Notes under the pieces: generated by a model
Told to the model about the DNA's origin: nothing
The model's input: the letters and a program-made list of their open reading frames with translations, nothing else
Database searches by the model: none
Part shown: positions 57,611-64,000 of the stretch, piece after piece
How the letters are laid out: the number at the start of each line of letters is the position of its first letter
Position numbering within the stretch: the stretch's first letter is position 1
NCBI GenBank assembly: GCA_960531495.1
Contig: OY482852.1
Location: 25,773,931 to 25,837,930 of the forward strand
Reading direction: 5' to 3'
DNA length: 64,000 bases
Source: Zeus faber
Lineage: Eukaryota > Chordata > Actinopteri > Zeiformes > Zeidae
Position numbers and translations under genes: made by a program

Positions 57611-58597
57611 ATGGACCCAGCAGAGATACAGCCTCCAGAGGTGGAGAGCCTGCGGGTGGCCTTGACGAACCAAGGGGCTGCGATTGGCCGACACGAGCGG
57701 GTTCTCCAACAAGTCCTGGACAACTTGCAGTCGCTCGCCCAGGCCGTCCAGCAGAGCCAGGCACAGGCTCCACCTATGGCCCCTGCGCCAGCGCTGCCTC
57801 CCATGGACCCGCGTCCTCCAGAGCACCGCGAACCACGACTGCCGGCGCCAGAGAGGTAAGACGGTAACCCAGGGGGCTGTCGTGGCTTTCTGACACAATG
57901 CTCCCTGGCTTTCGAGCTCCAGCCGTCACAGTTCCCCACCCAGCGCTCACAGGTGGCATACGTGGTCACGCTACTCACCGGCAAAGCACTCTCCTGGGCC
58001 ACAGCCATCTGGAATCGGCAAACCCCGGCCTGCTCCAGCTACCAGGCTTTTGCCGGGGAGATGCGCCGAGTGTTCGACCACTCAGTCAGTGGGAGGGAGG
58101 CGTCGACACGGCTACTCCGGCTCCGCCAGGGGGGACAGAGCGTGGCGGACTACGCCATCGCATTCCGCACCCTCGCCGTGGCGTCTGGGTGGAACAGCGA
58201 GGCACTCATCGCGGCCTTCCAGGAGGGCCTCAATGAGGGGGTCAAGGACGAGCTGGCATCCCGGGAGGCGCAGGAGGACCTGGACACGCTCATCGATGCA
58301 GCGATTCGGGTAGACAACCGCCTCCGGGAGAGACAAGGGGAACGCGTTTTCCCCGCTTCACCAATACCAGCGCGCAGAGCGGCTCTGGGGACGAGGCCTC
58401 CCGAGCATCTCCTGGCTATCCCGAGCTCGCCTCCAGCATCAAGGGAGGAGCCGATGCAAGTAGGCAGCACACGGCTCTCTCGGTCCGAACGTGACCGGCG
58501 GATGAGAGAGCGCTGCTGCTTGTACTGTGGGATCCCGGGGCATTTCCGTTCTTCCTGCCCTGAGCTCTCGGGAAAAGCCAACTCTCGTCCAGGGTAG
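57611..58597 (+). pseudogene. Gypsy gag with one premature stop
   Basis: Starts MDPAEIQPPEVE 18 bases after the LTR. The frame is open to 58597 except for TAA at 57857-57859. Downstream are the capsid-like SVADYAIAFRTLA region and a CX2CX4HX4C zinc knuckle (CLYCGIPGHFRSSC, about 58519-58560). The N-terminal region may form a coiled coil (ALTNQGAAIGRHERVLQQ). Gag would package element RNA in cytoplasmic particles. Pol lies in a different frame, as is common in this group. Confidence 0.88.
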
Positions 58598-58599
58598 GG

Positions 58600-61500
58600 A
58601 GAACTGCGACGAGGCCAACCTTCTCTCCCGAGCTCGAGGCGACCAGGGTCCTGCTGGCTGCCTCCCTCGCCTGGGGAGATCAACATCACTCCCTCCAAGC
58701 TATGGTGGATTCCGGCGCGGCAGGTAGCTTCCTGGATGTAGGGCTAGCAAAGGCCCTAAAGCTCCCTCTGGCACCTCTAGAGCATCCTCTCACGGTGACA
58801 GCTCTGGATGGAAGACCACTGGGGTCCGGTAGCGTGTGCCATCTCACCGCCCCCCTTTGGCTGTCACTGGAGGGAAAACATTCAGAGGTAATCCAGCTCC
58901 ACCTCATCCACTCTCCTGAGTTTCCACTGGTCCTGGGCTACCCATGGCTAGCCCGTCACAACCCACATCTGGACTGGGCCTCTGGGCGTCTCACCAAATG
59001 GGGTCCGGCCTGCCACACCACCTGTCTTCGTTCTAGTCCGTCTTCTCACCCTCTCGAGTCTCCAGTCCGTGTCCAAGCTCGGGCTCCTTCCCAAGCCCCA
59101 GCCCACTCCGGAGTTCCTGTCCGTGTCCTGGCTCCAGTCCGTATTCAAGGTCCTATCCATCCCGAGTTTTCACAAGTGCCCCACGAGTATGCCGATCTGA
59201 GGGAGGTCTTCAGCAAGAGACGGGCCACCACGCTTCCTCCCCATCGGTCCTATGACTGCGCCATCGACCTTCTGCCTGGCACCTGCCCTCCTCGAGGACG
59301 TCTCTTCTCTCTCTCTGCCCCTGAGACTACAGCCATGGAGGAGTACATCCGGGGGGCGCTCACCTCAGGTTTCATCCGCCCTTCTACCTCCCCGGCGGGC
59401 GCAGGGTTTTTCTTCGTGGGTAAGAAGGATGGCGGCCTGCGTCCCTGCATTGATTATCGTGGTCTGAACAAGATCACGGTCAAGAATCGCTACCCCCTTC
59501 CTCTCATGTCCACATCGTTCGAGCAACTGCAAGGCGCCACCATCTTCACCAAACTCGATCTTCGAAACGCATACAATCTCGTCCGTGTCCGTGAGGGGGA
59601 TGAGTGGAAGACCGCCTTCAACACACCTACCGGCCATTATGAATACCTGGTCATGCCTTTTGGATTGGCCAATTGGTCTTCCAGGCCTTTGTAAACGACG
59701 TCCTCCGTGAGTTTCTCAACTGCTCCGTGTTCGTCTACATCGATGACATCCTCATCTTCTCCAGGACCCTTCCCGAACACATACAGCATGTGAGACAGGT
59801 CCTTCACCGCCTGCTCGCCAATGGCCTCTATGTGAAACTGGAGAAGAGTGAGTTCCACGCCACCACCGTTCAGTTCCTGGGGTTTGTCATCACCGAGGGT
59901 CACGTCCAGATGGATCCTGCCAAGACTGAAGCCGTCCGGGACTGGCCACCACCCACCTCGGTCAAACAGGTGCAGCGCTTCCTCGGGTTTGCCAATTTTT
60001 ACAGGCGATTCATTCGGGGTTTTAGCACTGTGGCGGCTCCCCTCACCGCCCTCACTAGGACATCCTCAGCCCGCTTCGCCTGGACTGCGGAGGCTGAGGG
60101 GGCATTCAGGGCTCTCAAGATGCGGTTCACCGCTGCCCCTGTCCTGGCCACACCAGAGCCTACCCTACCCTTCGTGGTGGAGGTGGATGCTTCCGATGTG
60201 GGAGTGGGGGCCGTTTTGTCCCAAAGGACTCATGACAAGAAGCTCCATCCATGTGCTTTCTTCTCCCGTCGCCTCACCCCAGTGGAACGGAACTATGACA
60301 TAGGGAACCGGGAGCTACTGGCAGTCAAACTGGCGTTGGAGGAGTGGCGGCACTGGCTGGAGGGGGCCCAACACCCATTTGTCGTCTGGACCGACCACAA
60401 GAACCTGACATACATTCAGGAAGCGCCTCAACTCCCGTCAAGCCCGATGGGCCTTGTTCTTCAATCGGTTCAACTTCATCCTGTCGTATCGTCCCGGGTC
60501 CAAGAACCTCAAGCCCGACGCTCTCTCCAGACAGTTCGACCCTCCTGAGCTGGTTGAACTCCCCGAGCCCATTCTCCAGAGCTCCTGCATCTTGGCTCCG
60601 GTCCGCTGGGGAATCGAGACGCAGGTCCGGCAGGCCCAAAGGAGGGAGGCGGATCCCGGGAACGGGCCCCCGGGTCACCTGTTTGTCCCGAAGGCTGTCC
60701 GATCACAAGTCCTGCAATGGGGGAATTCATCCCGCCTCACTGGCCACCCGGGGATCTCCAGGACCCTCGAGTTCCTCCGCAGGCGTTTCTGGTGGCCTAC
60801 CATGGAGCAGGACGTCCGGTCCTTCGTCGCTGCCTGCACCATCTGCACCCAGAACAAGAACCCCCGGTCACGTCCCATGGGGCTGCTGCATCCCCTTCCC
60901 ATCCCCAGTCGGCCCTGGTCACACCTCTCAGTGGACTTCATCACCGGCCTTCCACCGTCTCGGGGCCACACTGTCATCTTTGTCGTTGTAGACCGGTTCT
61001 CCAAGGCTTGCCGCTTTATTCCTCTGCCCAAGCTCCCCTCAGCTCTGGAGACTGCTGAGCTCATGGTGCAGCACGTTTTCAGGGTGTTCGGCCTGCCCCT
61101 GGACGTGGTGTCAAACCGCGGTCCGCAGTTTGCATCCCGGTTCTGGAAAGCATTCCACCAGCTCCTCGGCGCCTCCGTCAGCCTGTCCTCCGGTTTCCAC
61201 CCGCAATCCAATGGCCAGACGGAGCGGGTCAACCAGGACCTGGAGACAACACTGAGGTGCCTCGTGTCCTCCAACCCTGCCTCCTGGAGCGACCATCTAG
61301 TGTGGGCGGAATACGCTCACAACACTCTGCGCTGCTCTTCCACTGGCATGTCCCCGTTTGAGTGCCAGTTCGGGTACGTACCTCCTCTGTTTCAGGAGCA
61401 GGAGGCGGAGGTGGGAGTGCCGTCAGCCCAGCGGTTCGTCCAGCGGTGCCGACGGACCTGGCAGAGGGCTCGTCAGGTCCTGCTGAGGACATCCCGGCAG

Positions 61501-62046
61501 CAGCAGATCCAGGCCAACCGACGGCGCAGACCAGCGCCTATGCTCCGTCCGGGCCAGAGGGTCTGGCTGTCCACCAGGGACCTTCCATTACGGGTGGAAT
61601 CACGCAAGCTCGCGCCACGGTATGTTGGGCCCTTCAAGATCGTGCGGCGGGTCAATCCTGCCGCATACCGTCTTCTGCTCCCCAGGTCCATGAGGATAAA
61701 CCCCACCTTCCACGTGTCGCGGCTCCGACCGGTGGTCACCAGCACCTTGGCGCCCACCACGAGGCCTCCTCCGGCGCCTCGCATCATCGACGGTCAGCCC
61801 ACCTACACGGTCCGCCGGCTCCTGGACTCCCGCCGGGTCCGCGGGGCCCTGCAATACCTGGTGGACTGGGAGGGTTACGGGCCGGAGGAGCGCTCCTGGG
61901 TTACGGCCCGGGATATCCTGGACCCCTCTCTGATCCAGGATTTCCGCCGTCGCCACCCGACACTCCCTGGAGGAACGTCGGGAGCCGTTCCTAGACGGGG
62001 GGGTCCTGTCAGGGTTCGCCCGGGTCCTACCAGCATCAGCCACTAG
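58600..62046 (+). pseudogene. Gypsy pol with two frameshifts
   Basis: Protease motif VDSGAAGSF at 58705-58731. RT from [11 protein letters not shown] (59178) through KLDLRNAYN to MPFGLAN, where a small deletion near 59669 shifts the frame. [10 protein letters not shown] (59732-59761) holds the catalytic YIDD. RNase H ([15 protein letters not shown] and WTDHKNLTY) is broken by a second shift near 60423. The third frame runs from about 60430 to TAG at 62044-62046. It holds the integrase zinc domain (GHPGIS to CTICTQNK), core DFITGLP, SNRGPQF where family members have SDRGPQF (Asn codon at 61114-61116), [12 protein letters not shown] with the catalytic E, and a C-terminal chromodomain ([14 protein letters not shown]). 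Confidence 0.9.
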
Positions 62047-62357
62047 ATGCCGCCAGTACTGCCTTTTCAAGGTTGCTCTGCTTCACCTATTTCTGTTCCT
62101 GATTACCCTGCCTCATTAGATGATATGTTTCACCTGTGTCTCGTTTGGTCGTCCCTATTTAGACCCTGTCGTTTGTGTCCTCGGGCGCTCAGTCTTGAGT
62201 TTGTCTAACCTCATGACAACGCTCTTGTTCAAAGCTCCCGAGACTTCTTATTTGTTTTTGCCCAGTTTTTGTACTTGTTTTGAGTAAACCTCTATTTTTG
62301 CCACCTCGCCTCTGCCTTGTTCTCTGCACCTGGGTTCACTCAGCATACCTCCTAACA
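62007..62357 (+). repeat. Gypsy 3' LTR
   Basis: 351 bp; preceded by a G-rich polypurine tract (GACGGGGGGG, about 61994-62003). The last pol codons extend about 40 bases into it. Followed by the target duplication CATTTC. Confidence 0.93.
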
Positions 62358-62426
62358 CATTTCACCGCATATATGTATGAAAGTATGTATATGTATGTGA
62401 CGAATAAACCTCTTGAATCTTGAATC
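62358..62426 (+). mobile_element. LINE 3' tail, right part
   Basis: CATTTCACCGCATATATGTA, TATGTGACGAATAAACC and the TCTTGAATCTTGAATC tail match the end of the 40.4 kb LINE. Inserted in K4 before the Gypsy element arrived, because the Gypsy target duplication lies within it. Confidence 0.8.
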
Positions 62427-63867
62427 TACACATGGGTGAAGGTTTCAGACGGTAGGGTCAGTGCAGTTCGGCTTGACAGGCTTTACGGATCACACACTCA
62501 TCTCCCGGTTGCTAAGCAGTTCCATTCACGCTGTGGGTTTCAAGATCATCACCTTGTCACCCTGGAGCTATGCTCTGCACCCGGCACCAAGCATTCTTCT
62601 TATTGGCATTTTAATGTGAAGTTGCTGCACGACGGCATTTTCAACAGCAGTTTTTAATTATTCGGTGACAGCTTGAGGAACAGGAAGGGGGCCTTTACCT
62701 CCTTGGGTCAGTGGTGGGAGGTAGGCAAAGCACAGATCTGTGTCTTCTGCCAACGGTACTGTGCTCACTCCACCAGCAGGGTTAAGAAGACCATAAACAC
62801 CCTAGAGCAGGAGATCAGGGACACTGAGGGAAGCCTCCTTAGTGGCAGTGCCACTGTGGTCGGGAGGCTGAAGGAGAAGAGGCAGGAGTTGTGTACTTTC
62901 CTCCAGGAGAGAGTACGGGGTGCCATGGTCAGAGCTCGCTACCTCGGCATCAGGGATATGGACGGCCCCAGCTCCTATTCCTTCAACCTGGAGAAGACTG
63001 TTCAGCAGTCCAGACAGATGGCCTGTTTCCGTCTCCCGGATGGCAGGGTGACCACCAGCCCGGCGCAGATGAGGGCGCATGCGGTGGCCTTCTACACCAC
63101 CCTATTCAGGGTGGGGGACTGATCGAGAGTGTACTGCCAAGCTCTTTCAGGGGCTGCCTCAGCTGGAGGTCTGGGAGCGGGATACCTTGGATGCTGCCAT
63201 CGGCATGGAGGAGCTCACCTCTGCTGTGGGCCAGTTTGTGTCCGGGTGCGCCCCTGGGATAGACGGTCTGCCTCTAGAGTTCTAAAAGCATTTCTAGAGC
63301 CTGATAGGGGACGATCTACACCAGGTGCTGCTGGAGTCCATGCAGACTGGTACACTACCAGTTTCCTTTCAGCGAGCAGCCCTCTTTCTCATACCCAAGA
63401 AGGGAGACTTGGCCATGCTCAAAAACTGGAGACCCGTTGCACTGCTGTACACGGACTACAAACTCTTCTCAAAGCTCCAGGCCAATAGGCTGAAAGGGTT
63501 TTTAGGGGTGTTGGTTTTCAAGGACCAGTCTCACTGCGTGCCAAGGCAGATCAATTAAGGACAACTCTTTTTCAATGATGCATTTGTTTGACCTGTGTAA
63601 TTTAAATAACATCGATGTGGGTGTCTTATCCCTTTCGACCGTGTGGACCACGTTTTTTTATTTTCGACCTTGAAAGCATTTGGATTTGAGGAAGGGTTCC
63701 TCAACTATATGCAGCTCCTTTGTAGGGAAGCATCCTGCATGATCAAGGTGGGTGGGGGGTTGAGCCGTCCACTCCCTGTAGAGAGAGGGATAAGGCAGGG
63801 CTGTCCCATCTCTGAGCAACTCTACTCCCTTGCTATAGAACCTCTTCTGCACATTTTAAGGAACAGC

Positions 63868-64000
63868 TTTAATGGCTCCAGATGGCGGGACAGGAGGAGC
63901 CGTGTTGGAGGAGCTTGTACAAAGCTCCCTCCAAGAAAAGGACGGTGGACCTCCAATGGAGAGTCCTACATGGAGCCATAGCTGTCAATAGTTTTGTTTC
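63868..64000 (+). mobile_element. K1-like LINE segment joined to K4
   Basis: From GGCTCCAGATGGCGGGACAG onward the bases match K1 ORF2 (complement of about 2195-2065) with only a few differences. The preceding K4 sequence is strongly diverged from K1. It encodes the segment before the CPFC zinc motif. Either a chimeric LINE or a separate 5'-truncated insertion; it continues past the window. Confidence 0.75.

Larger units (their letters stand above)
57242..62357 (+). mobile_element. Gypsy chromovirus LTR retrotransposon, structurally complete
   Basis: A 5.1 kb element with 351-bp LTRs at both ends, gag, and pol in the order protease, RT, RNase H, integrase, chromodomain. The flanking CATTTC (57236-57241 and 62358-62363) is a target duplication. 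The C-terminal chromodomain marks a chromovirus, the branch that includes fish sushi-type elements. It is disabled by one gag stop, two pol frameshifts and an altered integrase residue. LTR similarity indicates a fairly recent insertion. Confidence 0.93.
56951..63995 (+). pseudogene. K4 ORF2 remnant, split by nested retroelements
   Basis: A shortened endonuclease with GGDCNCTLDYSLDRTGRNP (57074-57130) stops at 57225. It resumes at 62427 with YTWVKVSDGRVSAVRLDRLY. The connector SLGQWWEVGKAQICVF (62700-62750) and a long open stretch to 63122 follow. RT motifs are LIPKKGDLAMLKNWRPVALL (63389-63450), then broken sequence, then RGIRQGCPISEQLYSLAIEPLL (63785-63849). The YADD segment is deleted by the switch to a K1-like C-terminal region near 63868. 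Confidence 0.82.
55516..64000 (+). mobile_element. K4: Tx1-clade LINE of the K2 subfamily, with nested insertions (continues past window)
   Basis: Its 5' leader follows (TC)8; ORF1 and ORF2 remnants resemble K2. The endonuclease is interrupted at 57226-62426 by a short LINE tail that itself holds a Gypsy element. ORF2 continues from 62427. From about 63868 the sequence switches to near-identity with K1. The 3' end lies outside the window. Confidence 0.82.

Overview
The window is vertebrate nuclear DNA, most likely from an acanthomorph ray-finned fish. The evidence is a neurensin-1 gene with vertebrate-type introns, teleost SINEs and LINEs, a DD37E Tc1-like transposon family, a chromodomain Gypsy element, a DIRS-like relic and dense dinucleotide arrays. 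There is no prokaryotic gene organisation. Host coding sequence is only about 2 kb; the rest is transposons, simple repeats and unannotated intron or intergenic DNA.

Layout. 1-7.5 kb: a full-length Tx1-clade LINE on the minus strand (called K1 here), with two open reading frames intact, lying between two (GA)n/(TC)n tracts. Beside it are a 200-N gap and an exact second copy of part of its ORF2, probably an assembly artefact. 8.1-8.9 kb: a 21-24 bp minisatellite containing a LINE tail. 12.6-15.2 kb: nrsn1 (neurensin-1), five coding exons on +. 20.2-21.0 kb: a decayed DIRS-type retrotransposon. 21.1-22.6 kb: Tc1-like copy 1. 23.9-26.2 kb: the last two coding exons of an acidic, repeat-rich gene on -, most likely dcdc2 because NRSN1 and DCDC2 are tail-to-tail neighbours in mammals. 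26-40 kb: probable introns of that gene, with many (CA)n, (AT)n and small repeats. 40.3-42.2 kb: a 5'-truncated L2/CR1/Rex1-group LINE carrying a tRNA-derived SINE. 42.5-44.0 kb: Tc1-like copy 2.

44.2-64.0 kb: a head-to-tail array of three more Tx1-clade LINEs (K2, K3, K4), all on + and all starting or ending at (TC)n tracts. K3 contains a solo LTR and an unidentified insert. K4 contains a short LINE tail, which itself contains a complete 5.1 kb Gypsy chromovirus.

The clearest biological story is a LINE lineage that targets (TC)n microsatellites, matching published descriptions of Kibi elements of the Tx1 clade. It has inserted repeatedly in the same tract and built an array later hit by other transposons. 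K1 looks recent and possibly competent. K2-K4 are broken by stops, frameshifts and deletions. I found no wholly new gene system. The most unusual items are the LINE array, its direct K2/K3 junction, a subfamily switch inside K4, and a perfect 17-bp hairpin at 33.5 kb.
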